Shown: in pieces, positions 16,314-26,585 of the stretch | Layout of the letters: each line of letters begins with the position of its first letter | Numbering within the stretch: the first letter of the stretch is position 1 | NCBI RefSeq assembly: GCF_009746715.1 | Contig: NZ_VRKW01000014.1 | Span: 32,259 to 96,258, forward strand | Source: Ketobacter sp. MCCC 1A13808 | GTDB lineage: Bacteria > Pseudomonadota > Gammaproteobacteria > Pseudomonadales > Ketobacteraceae | Direction: 5' to 3' | Length of the DNA: 64,000 bases | Notes under the pieces: generated by a model | The model's input: only the letters and a program-made list of their open reading frames with translations | The model's database searches: none | What the model was told of the DNA's origin: nothing | Program-made: the position numbers and the translations under genes

Positions 16314-17108
16314 ATGAGCGAATCAATTTTTTCAATCAAAGGTAAAGTGGCGTTGGTCACCGGTGGCACCAGCGGCATCGGCTATATGATTGCAGAGGGT
16401 TTGGTAAAACACGGTGCCAAAGTGTATGTGGCATCGCGTAAAGCGGATGCTTGTGCGAAAACCGCCGAAGCCTTGTCTGAGTTCGGTGAATGCATCGGGA
16501 TTGCGGCGGATTTGTCTACGGAACAGGGTTGCCTGGATTTGGTGGCTCAATTGCAGGAACGGGAGCCGAAGCTGCACGTTTTAGTCAACAACGCCGGTGT
16601 GACCTGGGGTGCGAAGCTGGAAGAATACCCGGCGGAAGCCTGGGACAAAATCCAGAACCTGAATGTGAAATCCGCCTTTGTGATGACGCAAAAATTATTA
16701 CCGATGCTGGAAGCGGCCGGCAACGAAGCGGATCCTGCCCGTGTGATTAATATCACCTCGGTGGCCGGACAAGTTACAGCCAGTATGCTCGCCTATGCCT
16801 ATGGGCCGAGCAAAGCAGCGCTTAATCACTTAACCAAAATTCTGGCCGGAGAACTGGCCGCCCGCTGCATCACCGTAAATGCCATTGCGCCGGGTGTATT
16901 CCCCAGCCGTATGACCAAATTTGCGATGAAGGATGAGGCATCGGTGCAAGCGCAGAACGAGGCAGTACCGCTGAAACGAATGGGGCAGCCGCAGGATATG
17001 GAAGGGTTAGCTGTTTTTCTGTCATCGCCCGCGTCCGCTTATATTACCGGCAGTGTAATCTGTCTGGACGGCGGTACTTCGGTCAAGTCACCGGAGGTGG
17101 TGCAGTAA
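16314..17108 (+). CDS. Short-chain dehydrogenase/reductase (classical SDR, RhlG-like)
   Basis: A 264-residue classical SDR. It has the cofactor motif TGGTSGIG (residues 16-23), the NNAG motif (92-95), catalytic Ser149, Tyr163 and Lys167 (YGPSK), and the C-terminal ITGSVICLDGG. Arg/Lys residues just after the second strand (ASRKADAC) favour NADP(H). It resembles the RhlG/FabG-like group that acts on 3-oxoacyl or related hydroxyacyl compounds. The ribosome binding site is AAGGAAGGGAG. The gene follows gntR by 30 bp, so it belongs to the palindrome-controlled unit. Its role in a hydroxyacyl-CoA or alcohol oxidation step of the local catabolic set is an inference. Confidence 0.88.
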   Translation: MSESIFSIKGKVALVTGGTSGIGYMIAEGLVKHGAKVYVASRKADACAKTAEALSEFGECIGIAADLSTEQGCLDLVAQLQEREPKLHVLVNNAGVTWGAKLEEYPAEAWDKIQNLNVKSAFVMTQKLLPMLEAAGNEADPARVINITSVAGQVTASMLAYAYGPSKAALNHLTKILAGELAARCITVNAIAPGVFPSRMTKFAMKDEASVQAQNEAVPLKRMGQPQDMEGLAVFLSSPASAYITGSVICLDGGTSVKSPEVVQ

Positions 17109-17120
17109 GCGGTCTTGAAT

Positions 17121-18110
17121 TCAACCGGCATCGGATTGGGCGGCGTGATGAAGATTCTTTTCCCGATACATAATCTCGTCCACTTCCGATACCATCTTAT
17201 CAATGTTGATAAGCTCCGTTGCACCATATAGGCGGCTGCCGATGCTGGCACTAAGCTCGATATTTTCCAGCTCACCGACACACAAACTGCTAAGCTCGGT
17301 ACGAATACGCTCGGTGAGTTTTATCAACGCCTGTTGATCCTGTGCCAGCATCACCACCACAAACTCATCGCCTCCGATACGCCCCGCTACATCACTTTCA
17401 CGCAGGACATTACGCACAGCAGTGGACAGTGCGCAGATCGCTTTGTCACCAATGCGGTGGCCATGCTGATCATTGATGGCTTTCAGGTTATCCAGATCCA
17501 TATACAGGACACCGACATTTTGATTCAGCCGTTGCGCTAAGCGGATGTGTTTTTCAGCCTGAATAAAAAAACCACGCCGGTTCAGTAATCGGCTCAACTC
17601 ATCTTTGGTGGACAGTTCCAGTAATTGTAGAAACTGATTGTTCAGCATTAAGTCGGCTTCGACAATATCCCGGAATTGCCAGATCAATTCCTGAAATGCT
17701 TTGTTGTAATGGGTGACCGCAAAATCCACCACGCAAATTGCACCAAAACACGAACCATCAGGCCAGTAAATGGGAACCCCCAGATAAGAGTTCACATTGT
17801 GATCCTGCACCACTGGATTTTGTTTCCACAACTTGGAGTTGGTAGCGTGGTTCACATAGAGTTGTTCGCAGCTGTTGACGACTGCCTGACTGAACAGAGA
17901 TTCACTGTGTGCAAATTCTTTTCCCGCCGGGTAGGGATTAATGGGAGAGCTGCTGCTGATGACAATTTGCAGGCCACGCGAAGTGTGCTGAATTATGTAG
18001 GCCGCCGGGGCTTCATAAAGTTTAGCGATGAGATCAACGGTGGTTTGCCATTTCTTTTTGGAAATCATCGGATTCTGTTGTTCAAGAATCCACTCGTCAC
18101 GATTGAACAT
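17121..18110 (-). CDS. GAF-GGDEF diguanylate cyclase
   Basis: A 329-residue soluble protein with an N-terminal GAF-type sensory domain (about residues 15-160; it contains YLGVPIYWPDGSCFGAICVVD) and a C-terminal GGDEF domain. The catalytic GGDEF is at residues 246-250. An RxxD inhibitory site (RESD, 237-240) stands five residues before it, so product inhibition is expected. It should make cyclic di-GMP from GTP in the cytosol in response to an unknown GAF ligand. It is convergent with the SDR gene and stands alone upstream of trkH. The 160-bp gap 18111-18271 shows nothing recognisable. Confidence 0.9.
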   Translation of the reverse strand: MFNRDEWILEQQNPMISKKKWQTTVDLIAKLYEAPAAYIIQHTSRGLQIVISSSSPINPYPAGKEFAHSESLFSQAVVNSCEQLYVNHATNSKLWKQNPVVQDHNVNSYLGVPIYWPDGSCFGAICVVDFAVTHYNKAFQELIWQFRDIVEADLMLNNQFLQLLELSTKDELSRLLNRRGFFIQAEKHIRLAQRLNQNVGVLYMDLDNLKAINDQHGHRIGDKAICALSTAVRNVLRESDVAGRIGGDEFVVVMLAQDQQALIKLTERIRTELSSLCVGELENIELSASIGSRLYGATELINIDKMVSEVDEIMYREKNLHHAAQSDAG

Positions 18111-18271
18111 AGCCGATGATACTTATGGGTAGTTGAATGTACTTTCAGTATAGACAGCGATTTCTGCGATTTGCTTACTGGCGGGATAAAATGTGAAAAA
18201 ATTACAGAAAGCCGTTAATTCTATAGGGTAATAAACGGGCCCGCGTTGGGAAAAACCAAACGAGCGGTTGC

Positions 18272-19723
18272 TTAGTGACGCCAAAACATGGGGGTGAAGA
18301 GCACCAATAACGTGAATATTTCCAGCCGGCCCAATAGCATGGCGAAACACAAAATCCACTTGGCGGTGTCGCTGATGTTGCCGTAATGCAGAGCAACTTC
18401 ACCCAGGCCCGGCCCTAAATTGTTCATACACGCTGCCACCGCTGAAAACCCGGTCACAAAGTCCAGACCGGTAGCGAGCATAGATAAAAACAACACGCAG
18501 AAACTAATGAGATAGATGCCGAAGAAACCCCATACCGCTTCAATCACCCGATCGGGGACGGCTTTGTTGGATAATTTAATCACCATCACCGCGTTCGGGT
18601 GAATCAATCGGCGCATTTCCCGTAAGCCTTGTTTGAACATCAAAAACACGCGAATGGCTTTAATGCCGCCACCGGTGGAACCGGCGCAGGCACCGATAAA
18701 GCTGCCCATTAACAGTGCAGTTGCCAGCATCGGATGCCAAGTGGAGAAGTCGGCGATGCCATAACCCGTGGTGGTTGCAATGGACACGGTTTGAAATAGT
18801 GCATGACGCAATGAAACCCAGAACTGACTGAATTCACTGGTGATCAGTAAGCCGATAAACACCAGCGCGCTGATCAATAACAGCACCGTAATATAAAAAC
18901 GTAATTCAGGGTCGGTCAGATAGGTGTCAAGTCTTCGCCGTCGCCAGGCCAGGAAATGCAACCCGAAATTGACACCGGCCAGTAACATAAACACCACGGT
19001 GATCATTTCAAGCGCGGCACTGTCGTAATAACCGATGCTGGCGTTGTGGGTTGAAAAGCCGCCAATCGCTACGGTAGAAAAACTGTGGGCAATGGCATCA
19101 AATGCACTCATACCACAGAGCCAGTACGCCAAGCCGCAGGCGATGGTGAGAGAAACGTAAATGTACCAGAGGGCTTTTGCGGTTTCGGTGATGCGGGGCG
19201 TGAGTTTGTTGTCTTTTATCGGGCCGGGTGCTTCGGCGCGATATAACTGCATGCCCCCGACGCCCAGCATGGGCAGAATGGCTACCGCAAGAACGATTAT
19301 TCCCATACCGCCGAACCATTGCAGTTGCTGGCGATAAAATAAAACCGATTTTGGCAATGCATCGATATTGGCCACCACGGTTGCCCCGGTGGTGGTTAAG
19401 CCGGAAATGGATTCAAACACGGCATCCGTCGGACTCATACCGGGGTGCTCTCCCAACATCAAGGGGATAGCGCCGAAGCAACCCAATACCGTCCAGAACA
19501 ACACCACGATTACAAAACCATCGCGTACCCGCAATTCCTGTTTCTGGTTCTGCACCGGTAACCAGCACAGCAGGCCGGACACCAAAGTAATGATAAACGC
19601 TGACAGGAATTGTTTTTCTCCGCCGTCGTTATACAGCAACGCCACCATCGCCGGTATCAACATGGTGCTGCTATAGACCATTAGCAGCATGCCCAATATG
19701 CGAAGAATCACGGCTGGATGCAT
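18272..19723 (-). CDS. trkH: Trk potassium uptake protein, membrane subunit
   Basis: A 483-residue TrkH with the four pore-loop filters of the family: SGLTTTGATV, FSTVAIGGFSTHN, SIATTTGYGIAD and NNLGPGLG. Each pore segment is flanked by membrane helices. It forms the K+-translocating dimer and is controlled by TrkA, encoded 58 bp upstream on the same strand. The length matches the family. A chain-end YTPMF-like motif (LFTPMFWRH) closes the protein as in other TrkH proteins. The gene order trkH after trkA-rsmB-fmt-def is common in Pseudomonas and relatives. Confidence 0.95.
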   Translation of the reverse strand: MHPAVILRILGMLLMVYSSTMLIPAMVALLYNDGGEKQFLSAFIITLVSGLLCWLPVQNQKQELRVRDGFVIVVLFWTVLGCFGAIPLMLGEHPGMSPTDAVFESISGLTTTGATVVANIDALPKSVLFYRQQLQWFGGMGIIVLAVAILPMLGVGGMQLYRAEAPGPIKDNKLTPRITETAKALWYIYVSLTIACGLAYWLCGMSAFDAIAHSFSTVAIGGFSTHNASIGYYDSAALEMITVVFMLLAGVNFGLHFLAWRRRRLDTYLTDPELRFYITVLLLISALVFIGLLITSEFSQFWVSLRHALFQTVSIATTTGYGIADFSTWHPMLATALLMGSFIGACAGSTGGGIKAIRVFLMFKQGLREMRRLIHPNAVMVIKLSNKAVPDRVIEAVWGFFGIYLISFCVLFLSMLATGLDFVTGFSAVAACMNNLGPGLGEVALHYGNISDTAKWILCFAMLLGRLEIFTLLVLFTPMFWRH

Positions 19724-19781
19724 GGTTAGATTCTCAATTCCCGATTAAAACAATTATTTTGCAGATCGTGATACCTGCTCA

Positions 19782-21158
19782 TCAAAAAAAGGTAATTCCC
19801 ACCTGGAAAAGCCGTTCCACATCTTGAATCCGGCGTTTATCCACCAGGAACAGCACGACGTGATCATCGGACTCCACCACAATATCATCGTGAGCGATGA
19901 GCACCTGATCGTTACGGATAATAGCGCCGATGGTGGTGCCTTCCGGCAGATCAATATCGCCGATGGCTTTGCCTACGACTTTGGAAGATTTTTCGTCACC
20001 GTGGGCGATGGCTTCAATGGCTTCCGCCGCACCCCTGCGCAGGGAGTGTACGCTGGCCACATCCCCTCGTCGCACATGAGTCAACAAACTGCCGATGGTG
20101 GCTTGCTGTGGCGAAATAGCGATATCAATGTCACCGCCCTGCACCAGATCCACATAGGCCGGGTTGTTGATCAGCGTCATCACCTTACGTGCCCCTAACC
20201 GTTTGGCGAGCATCGATGACATTATGTTGGCTTCGTCGTCATTGGTAACGGCAATAAAGATGTCCGTGTCTTCCACGCTTTCTTCGAGTAACAAATCCTG
20301 GTCCGAGGCATTCCCACGAATGACAATGGTTTTGTTGAGCTTTTCAGCCAGAAAGGTGCAACGTTCGATGCTGCGTTCAATGATTTTAACCTGATAGCGC
20401 CCTTCCAGCGCATCGCACAGGCGCTCACCGATATTGCCGCCGCCTGCGATTATGATTTTTTTGTAGTTGTGTTCCAGCCCGCGTAGTTCACTCATCACCG
20501 CCCGGATGTGATTTTTGGCGGCAATAAAGAACACTTCATCGTCGGCTTCTATTACCGTGGTGCCTTCTGGAATAATGGGCCGGTCGCGGCGGAAAATCGC
20601 TGCAACCCGAGTATCCACCGAGGGCATATGCTGACGAAGGTAGCGCAGTTCACGTCCCACCAGTGGGCCGTTGAAGTAGGCTTTCACCGCCACCAGTTGC
20701 AGCTTTCCTTCGGCAAAATCCAGTACCTGCAGTGCGCCGGGGTGCTCAATTAATCGGGTAATGTGGTTCGTCACCACTTGCTCAGGAGAAATAATGACGT
20801 CGATGGGAAACGCTTCATTTCCGAACAAGCCGCTGGCTTTGGAAAGATAACTGGCGGAACGCACGCGGGCGATTTTGGTGGGCGTTCGGTGCAGTGAATA
20901 GGCCACCTGGCAGGCGACCATGTTGACTTCATCGCTGTTGGTGACCGCAATCAGCATGTCGGCGTCGTCGGCCCCGGCCTGGCGCAGCACATAGGGAAAG
21001 GACGCTTTGCCGGTGATGGTGCGAATATCGTATCGGTCCTGCAATTCGTGCAGGCGCTCGGAATCCGTATCAACAACGGTAATATCGTTATGTTCACTCG
21101 CCAGGTTAGCAGCGAGTGTGCCACCGACCTGGCCAGCACCGAGAATTATGATTTTCAT
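19782..21158 (-). CDS. trkA: Trk potassium uptake regulatory subunit TrkA
   Basis: A 458-residue protein with two tandem RCK units, each having a Rossmann TrkA-N domain followed by a TrkA-C domain. The first nucleotide-binding motif is [12 protein letters not shown] (residues 4-15) and the second is [12 protein letters not shown] (near 235). It binds NAD(H)/ATP on the cytosolic face of TrkH and gates K+ uptake. It ends 58 bp before trkH and follows rsmB by 55 bp on the same strand, so fmt, rsmB, trkA and trkH may form one transcript. Length and domain layout are standard. Confidence 0.95.
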   Translation of the reverse strand: MKIIILGAGQVGGTLAANLASEHNDITVVDTDSERLHELQDRYDIRTITGKASFPYVLRQAGADDADMLIAVTNSDEVNMVACQVAYSLHRTPTKIARVRSASYLSKASGLFGNEAFPIDVIISPEQVVTNHITRLIEHPGALQVLDFAEGKLQLVAVKAYFNGPLVGRELRYLRQHMPSVDTRVAAIFRRDRPIIPEGTTVIEADDEVFFIAAKNHIRAVMSELRGLEHNYKKIIIAGGGNIGERLCDALEGRYQVKIIERSIERCTFLAEKLNKTIVIRGNASDQDLLLEESVEDTDIFIAVTNDDEANIMSSMLAKRLGARKVMTLINNPAYVDLVQGGDIDIAISPQQATIGSLLTHVRRGDVASVHSLRRGAAEAIEAIAHGDEKSSKVVGKAIGDIDLPEGTTIGAIIRNDQVLIAHDDIVVESDDHVVLFLVDKRRIQDVERLFQVGITFF

Positions 21159-21213
21159 ATTCGCCCGTCTCGTTCACGTGGTGCCCAATCCTATCATGAT
21201 AGGCGTTCGTGGT

Positions 21214-22548
21214 TCAGTGTCCTTGTGCTTCGCGCATCAAATGCGCGTAATAAAATCCGTCGTGTGCTTTTTCGTTGGCAAACAACTGGCGTCCGATACC
21301 GGCATCCTGACCCCAATCGGCGTCAATTTTGATTTCGTGAGCGAGCGGTTCATGCGCCAGAAACAGTTGCACCACGCGGTTGTTTTCCTGGGGTAAAGCC
21401 GAGCAAGTGGCGTACAACAAACTGCCACCCGGCTTTAATAAGTTAAAGGCAACGTTTAATAAGCGTAATTGAGTCTCAGCCAATTGCCGAATGTCGGCGC
21501 GTTTGCGTAGCCACTTAATATCCGGATGACGGCGGATAACCCCGGTGGCTGAGCAGGGTGCATCCAGCAGAATGCGGTCAAAAAGGCCCGCCCCGGCGTT
21601 GTATTGTTGCAGATCAGAATGCACCAGGGTGGCCCGCAATTGCAGCCGGGTCAGATTTTCCTGAACCCGTTGCAGGCGTGTGTTGTCCACATCCAGTGCC
21701 ACCAGTTCCGACAACGCCGGTTGCAGCTCCAGTATATGTCCGGTTTTTCCGCCCGGTGCCGCGCAGGCGTCCAGTATCCGGTCGCCGGGTTGCGGTGCTA
21801 ACAGCAGTGCGCTTAACTGAGCCGCTTCATCCTGCACCGAAACATGGCCCTCGCTGAATCCCGGCAGTTCCAGTACATCCACCGGTTGTTGCAGATACAC
21901 GGCACTGTCGGCGAATTCGCCGGCCCGGGCTTTAATCTGTTTTTCATTCAGGCGAGCCAGATAAGCGTCGCGGCTGCCGTGCAATCGATTCACCCGCAGG
22001 CACATGGGGCCGGGTTCGTTGTTGGCCTGCAGAATCTTTTCCGCCTGTGCCGGCCAGGCGGACGTAAGTGCATCCACCAGCCATTTCGGGTGCGCAGTGC
22101 TAATGGCCAGGTTATCCGGCAATGTGTTTTCCAGGTTGCTTTTGTTGCGTTGTGCCTGGCGCAGCATGCCATTGAGGACTTTCACGGCCCAGGGTTTATT
22201 AAGTTGACGGCAGGCTTCCACGGTTTCCGAGATGGCAGCGTGATCCGGCACCCGCAGATAGAGCATCTGATACAGGCCGAGTAATAGTAAGGCATGCAAA
22301 TCCGCATCCCGGGATTTGAACGGCTGACGGATAAACGGTGTGGCGACTTTATCCAGTCGCGTATACCAGCGGCACACGCCGAAACACAGTTCCTGCAACA
22401 GCCCTTGATCCTTGTCTTTCTCCGCTACCGCCGGCAGCAGATCCGATAGCGAGCGGGGATGCAGGTTCTGGCGATTCAGCGGCAGCACCTGCACCAGGAT
22501 CTGAGCCGCCAGGGCGCGGGTATTAAGGTCGGTTGCCGCGTTACTCAA
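21214..22548 (-). CDS. rsmB: 16S rRNA m5C967 methyltransferase
   Basis: About 444 residues. The N-terminal NusB-like RNA-binding domain (residues 1-140) is followed by an m5C methyltransferase domain. The SAM-binding motif is [16 protein letters not shown]. The two cysteine motifs are [20 protein letters not shown] (product release) and [11 protein letters not shown] (catalytic Cys). I place the start at TTG 22548, because it overlaps the fmt stop as TTGA and has GGGGAAA eight bases upstream; another TTG at 22575 is in frame but inside fmt. RsmB methylates C967 of 16S rRNA. Translational coupling to fmt is expected. Confidence 0.92.
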   Translation of the reverse strand: MSNAATDLNTRALAAQILVQVLPLNRQNLHPRSLSDLLPAVAEKDKDQGLLQELCFGVCRWYTRLDKVATPFIRQPFKSRDADLHALLLLGLYQMLYLRVPDHAAISETVEACRQLNKPWAVKVLNGMLRQAQRNKSNLENTLPDNLAISTAHPKWLVDALTSAWPAQAEKILQANNEPGPMCLRVNRLHGSRDAYLARLNEKQIKARAGEFADSAVYLQQPVDVLELPGFSEGHVSVQDEAAQLSALLLAPQPGDRILDACAAPGGKTGHILELQPALSELVALDVDNTRLQRVQENLTRLQLRATLVHSDLQQYNAGAGLFDRILLDAPCSATGVIRRHPDIKWLRKRADIRQLAETQLRLLNVAFNLLKPGGSLLYATCSALPQENNRVVQLFLAHEPLAHEIKIDADWGQDAGIGRQLFANEKAHDGFYYAHLMREAQGH

Positions 22549-23492
22549 TGCAATTGTTTCCCCGCCACCAGCCAATCCCCTTTCGAATTCAACAAGGCCT
22601 CCACGGTCAGGCGTTTACCGCCGCTGAACTGGAGTTCCTGCAAGCGCAATACGCCTTCTCCCGTCGCCACATCGATGCCTTCTTTGCACACGTTCACTAA
22701 GGTGCCGGCGGCGGACGTGGTGGTGCCTGCAATCAGTGCGGATTGCCAAACGCGCACCCGCTCACCCTCCAGCTCGGTATGGGCGACGGGCCAGGGATTA
22801 AAAGCCCGGATACGGTTATGCAGTTCTGTCGCAGATAACCGCCAATCCAACCTGGCATCATCCTTACTGAGTTTGTGAGCGTAGTTCGCCAGGTCATGAG
22901 GCTGCGGTTCAGGTGATAGCTGACCGGTTGCCACGAGATCGAGACAGTGCACCAACGCTTTCGCACCCAGGCCAGCCAGACGGTCGTGCAGGCTGCCACC
23001 AGTGTCCTCCGGTTGTATGTGAGTGTTCACTTTAAGCAGCATGTCACCGGTATCGAGCCCCACATCCATCTGCATTATGGTGACACCGGATTCGACGTCA
23101 CCGGCGGCGATGGCCCGCTGAATCGGGGCAGCACCCCGCCAGCGCGGCAGCAGCGAGGCATGCACGTTGATGCAACCCAGGCGCGGGGTTTCCAGCACCG
23201 CTTTCGGCAGCAGTAAGCCGTAAGCCACCACGACCATCAGATCGGCTTTTAAGTCATCCAGTTGCTGCAGGGTTTGCTCTGGTTTGAAATTCAATGGTTG
23301 GTACACCGGAATACCCTGTTGCCGGGCCAGGGCTTTGACCGGGCTCGGGGTCAGTTTGCGTCCACGGCCGGCGGGTCGGTCGGGTTGGGTATAACAGGCA
23401 ATGACCTGATGCGGTGAGTCCAGAATCGCCTGTAGCGAGCTGGCGGCAAAGTCCGGGGTGCCGGCAAATATTATTTTTAACGGGGATGTCAC
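22545..23492 (-). CDS. fmt: Methionyl-tRNA formyltransferase
   Basis: A 315-residue Fmt. It has an N-terminal Rossmann domain with the 10-formyl-THF binding and catalytic motif [18 protein letters not shown] and the conserved DTGDMLLK region, and a C-terminal OB-fold domain (from about residue 205). It formylates Met-tRNA for translation initiation. Peptide deformylase is encoded 66 bp upstream on the same strand, the usual def-fmt-rsmB order. Length and motifs are normal. Confidence 0.96.
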   Translation of the reverse strand: MTSPLKIIFAGTPDFAASSLQAILDSPHQVIACYTQPDRPAGRGRKLTPSPVKALARQQGIPVYQPLNFKPEQTLQQLDDLKADLMVVVAYGLLLPKAVLETPRLGCINVHASLLPRWRGAAPIQRAIAAGDVESGVTIMQMDVGLDTGDMLLKVNTHIQPEDTGGSLHDRLAGLGAKALVHCLDLVATGQLSPEPQPHDLANYAHKLSKDDARLDWRLSATELHNRIRAFNPWPVAHTELEGERVRVWQSALIAGTTTSAAGTLVNVCKEGIDVATGEGVLRLQELQFSGGKRLTVEALLNSKGDWLVAGKQLH

Positions 23493-23558
23493 TGGTCGGG
23501 TTCCTGTGCTGCGCAGAGGCGTTGGATGAATAAGGGTAAGTTGGCAGAGTGACGCACG

Positions 23559-24071
23559 TTAGCGTACTCTTACCCGCTCTTTCTGCTCTTTTACCAGCTT
23601 TTTCCGGATTCGCTCGCGTTTTAGTTTGGATATGTGGTCAACAAACAGTTTGCCATCCAAGTGATCAAGTTCGTGTTGGATGCAGGTCGAGAGCAGGCCG
23701 TCACACTCCATTTCATAGGGGTTCCCGTCGCGATCAAGGGCCTTTAGCAGAATCTTTTCCGCGCGTGTGACGGTTTCGTAGTGACCAGGCACGGACAGAC
23801 AGCCTTCATCGTAATCCTGTTCGCCTTCCAGGATTTCAAATTCCGGATTGATCAGAATCAGGGGGGAGTCTTTTTCTTCACTGACATCGATTACCACTAT
23901 GCGTTGGTGCACATTAACCTGTGTCGCCGCCAGGCCGATGCCGGGCGCTTGGTACATCGTCTGCAACATATCGTCGGTCAGTTTGCGTATTTTTTCATCA
24001 ACTTTTGTGACCGGTTTGGCCTTTGTACGCAGACGAGGGTCAGGAAATTCGAGAATATCCAGTATTGCCAT
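23559..24071 (-). CDS. def: Peptide deformylase
   Basis: A 170-residue class I deformylase with all three motifs: [10 protein letters not shown] (motif 1), EGCLSVPG (motif 2, metal-ligand Cys) and [12 protein letters not shown] (motif 3, HEXXH). It removes the formyl group from nascent proteins and uses Fe2+ or another divalent metal. It is divergent from the LysM-protein gene; the 253-bp gap between them holds both promoters and a GC-rich 14-bp palindrome at 24242-24255. It is the first gene of the def-fmt-rsmB-trkA-trkH run. Confidence 0.96.
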   Translation of the reverse strand: MAILDILEFPDPRLRTKAKPVTKVDEKIRKLTDDMLQTMYQAPGIGLAATQVNVHQRIVVIDVSEEKDSPLILINPEFEILEGEQDYDEGCLSVPGHYETVTRAEKILLKALDRDGNPYEMECDGLLSTCIQHELDHLDGKLFVDHISKLKRERIRKKLVKEQKERVRVR

Positions 24072-24324
24072 CTTGAGAATGCCACTTTTCTAGTATAACT
24101 GTAGATTATGTTGCTAAGATTATGATCATACAGGATTTGCTTTGTCTGTTTATTCCAATGTTGTCTACACTGAAAGGCAAACGTCGCAAAACACGGCACT
24201 GTAAAAGCGATTAAAGCGTCTATAGTAAAATGTAGGTCAAAATCGGCGCGCCGATGTTTGCCAGTTCCCGTATGTGAAAATGCGCCTGATAGCAGGCTTT
24301 GATAATGATAAAGGGATTCTCACA

Positions 24325-25368
24325 ATGATGAAATCATTTCTCAGGCTGGTCGGTGGCTGTTTGCTCGGTGTCGCCATGCAAGCCTCGGCAGTGGAATTGA
24401 AACCGGGGCATCCCGATGTCTACCCGGTGAAGCAGGGAGATACCCTTTGGGACATATCAAATGCGTTCCTTAGTGATCCCTGGTTGTGGCCAGAATTGTG
24501 GCAGGTTAATCCGCAGATTGATAATCCCCACCTGATCTATCCTGGCGATCTGATTAAGCTGGTTTACATCGACGGCCAACCGGTTCTGCAAGTTGAACGG
24601 GGTCCGATGGTGTTCAAAAAGGGTGACTCCATTAAGTTGACCCCTCAAGTGCGGAGTGAACCCCTGGCATCGGTTATTCCGGCTATTCCCCTAGAACATA
24701 TCCAAAGTTTCCTCAAAGACAACCGGGTAATGACCGAAGAAGAAATCATGGCGTCCCCTTATATTCTGGCGGGTGACGAGCAGCATATTGTGATGGGGCT
24801 GCATGATTATATGTACGCACGGGGTGACTGGTCAGAAGCGCACCAGGTGTATGGCATCTATCGCAAAGGGCAAGCCTATCAGGATCCGAAAACCAAGGAA
24901 GTGCTGGGTTTTGCGGCGTTGGATATGGGTATGGCGCGCTACGAAAAACACGAAGACGAAGTGGCGCGGTTCAAAATTACCAACTCCAAAGAGGATATTC
25001 GCCCCGGTGATCGCCTGATTCCCACCGAAGAGCGTAAAGTGGATTCCGTGTTCTATCCCAAAGCCCCAAACGGGGAGGTGGATGCCAATATTCTGAGTGT
25101 GTTCAGTGGCGTACGGAATGTCAGCCAATACGATGTGGTGGTGATGAATTACGGTGAGCGTGACGGCGCGTTAGTGGGTGATGTGCTGGCGGTTATGAAT
25201 AAAGGCGAGGTGGTGAAAGACCGCATTACTCAGGAGCTGGTTAAGTTGCCCGACGAACGCCGCGGTATTCTGATGGTATTCCGGACCTTCGATAAAGTCA
25301 GCTACGGTCTGATTCTGCGTGCCGAGGCACCGCTGAAAGTGGGTGATACGGTCAAACGTCCCGACTGA
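24325..25368 (+). CDS. LysM-domain secreted protein
   Basis: About 347 residues from the ATG at 24325, preceded by AAAGGGA. This start gives a clean signal peptide (MKSFLRLVGGCLLGVAMQAS-A); a further in-frame ATG at 24274 would hide it. A LysM peptidoglycan-binding domain follows at about residues 30-80 (YPVKQGDTLWDISNAFL, then NPHLIYPGDLIKL). The remaining 260 residues are a beta-rich domain found in proteins encoded between def and dprA in pseudomonads. It should reside in the periplasm attached to peptidoglycan. A strong terminator directly follows, so it is monocistronic. Confidence 0.9.
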   Translation: MMKSFLRLVGGCLLGVAMQASAVELKPGHPDVYPVKQGDTLWDISNAFLSDPWLWPELWQVNPQIDNPHLIYPGDLIKLVYIDGQPVLQVERGPMVFKKGDSIKLTPQVRSEPLASVIPAIPLEHIQSFLKDNRVMTEEEIMASPYILAGDEQHIVMGLHDYMYARGDWSEAHQVYGIYRKGQAYQDPKTKEVLGFAALDMGMARYEKHEDEVARFKITNSKEDIRPGDRLIPTEERKVDSVFYPKAPNGEVDANILSVFSGVRNVSQYDVVVMNYGERDGALVGDVLAVMNKGEVVKDRITQELVKLPDERRGILMVFRTFDKVSYGLILRAEAPLKVGDTVKRPD

Positions 25369-25400
25369 GTAGCGTCCGCTCTGGTTTGTTACCAACTGCA

Positions 25401-25432
25401 AAAAATCCCCCGCTTTGTCGGGGGATTTTTTT
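25401..25432 (+). terminator. Rho-independent terminator of the LysM gene
   Basis: A perfect 12-bp stem (AAAAATCCCCCG / CGGGGGATTTTT) with a six-base loop CTTTGT ends in a run of Ts, 33 bp after the LysM stop. The A-run on the other side also makes it usable on the minus strand, where the convergent mscS transcript ends. Confidence 0.93.
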
Positions 25433-25633
25433 ATGCCTCCAGACAACACACTTTGCAAGCCCTGCGGTAATTTGACTTAGGTTGATACCCTAACGGGCCA
25501 GGGCCGGGAAAGCGGCGCCTGCATCTTAAGTGAGATGGTGGCAGACGGTATCGGGGAATTAAATTTGCCGCTCAACCTGCATCGCCTATACCCTGGGTTT
25601 GGTATTGCATTTTTAACGAACGTGATTCCGGTC

Positions 25634-26464
25634 CTAATTGGCCGGAATCATATGTACATCGCGCTGCGGGAACGGAATGGAAATGTTTGCTGCATCCAAT
25701 GCCGGTTTAATTTGTTTATTAATTGCGAAGCGTAATGGCCAGTAATGCTCTGTCTTGCACCAGGCCCGTACTGTGAGATTAATAGAGCTGTCACCGTAAT
25801 CGGTTACGCCCACAAAGGGCGGTGGATCGGCCAATACCCTCTCGTCTTGCTTCATCATATCAATCAGCGCCTTTTCGGCGTCATCGAATTCGGTGTTGTA
25901 GCTCACTCCCACCGCCAGATCGATGCGGCGTGTTTCATCCCGTGTGTAGTTCACCAGATTGCCGTTTGCTAGCGGTCCGTTCGGCAATACAACGTGTTTA
26001 TGATCCTGTGTAATCAGGAAGGTGTAGAACACATCCACTGCCTCTACCGTGCCTTCTTCGCCATTGGCTTTGATATAATCACCGACCTTATAAGGTTTAA
26101 ATATCAGTATTAAAACCCCGCCTGCAAAATTCGACAGGCTGCCCTGCAATGCTAACCCAACGGCCAGACCGGCGGCACCCAGCATGGCAATAAAGGACGT
26201 GGTTTGCACGCCGATCATGGACACAACGGAAATGAGTAAGCAGAATTTGAGTAGCAGAGACAGAATGCTGGAAAGCCATTTACGCAGGGATATATCAAAA
26301 TCCCGTTTCTCCAGAACGTATTCTATTGCTTTGCTTATTGCGCCGATAATCCATAAGCCGACGATAAGGGTAATCAACGCCAACAGTACTTTCGGCGCGT
26401 ACAGCATGACCATTTCGGTTGCTTTATCTATGAGTGAGTTAAGGTCTATTCTGTCCAGATCCAT
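25634..26464 (-). CDS. mscS: Small-conductance mechanosensitive channel MscS
   Basis: A 276-residue MscS family channel with three N-terminal membrane helices (about residues 18-115). The pore helix TM3 carries the Gly/Ala pattern AMLGAAGLAVGLALQGSLSNFAGGVLIL, and a cytoplasmic beta/alpha vestibule follows. It opens under hypo-osmotic membrane tension to release solutes. It is a single gene between the LysM gene (convergent) and the retropepsin-like gene (divergent). A short inverted repeat (TGATTCCGG / CCGGAATCA, 25623-25650) covers its stop codon but lacks a clear T-tract. Length is typical of E. coli-type MscS. Confidence 0.93.
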   Translation of the reverse strand: MDLDRIDLNSLIDKATEMVMLYAPKVLLALITLIVGLWIIGAISKAIEYVLEKRDFDISLRKWLSSILSLLLKFCLLISVVSMIGVQTTSFIAMLGAAGLAVGLALQGSLSNFAGGVLILIFKPYKVGDYIKANGEEGTVEAVDVFYTFLITQDHKHVVLPNGPLANGNLVNYTRDETRRIDLAVGVSYNTEFDDAEKALIDMMKQDERVLADPPPFVGVTDYGDSSINLTVRAWCKTEHYWPLRFAINKQIKPALDAANISIPFPQRDVHMIPAN

Positions 26465-26585
26465 CGCGTGCCTCTTTATTTTATTGTCGTTAGTCGTGCC
26501 CAGGCTTTAGGCTGTGCCATACTTAGATGCCATGATTATGCAGGGATTGCAATTAGGGTCGCGACCCAAGTATAGGATATCGGTA

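Noticed and set aside
24242..24255. Palindrome ATCGGCGCGCCGAT between def and the LysM gene
   Set aside because: It is GC-rich and contains a common restriction-like core. No second site or regulator supports an operator role.
25623..25650. Inverted repeat at the end of mscS as a terminator
   Set aside because: The stem is good but no T-tract follows on the minus strand. The stronger bidirectional hairpin at 25401-25432 explains termination.
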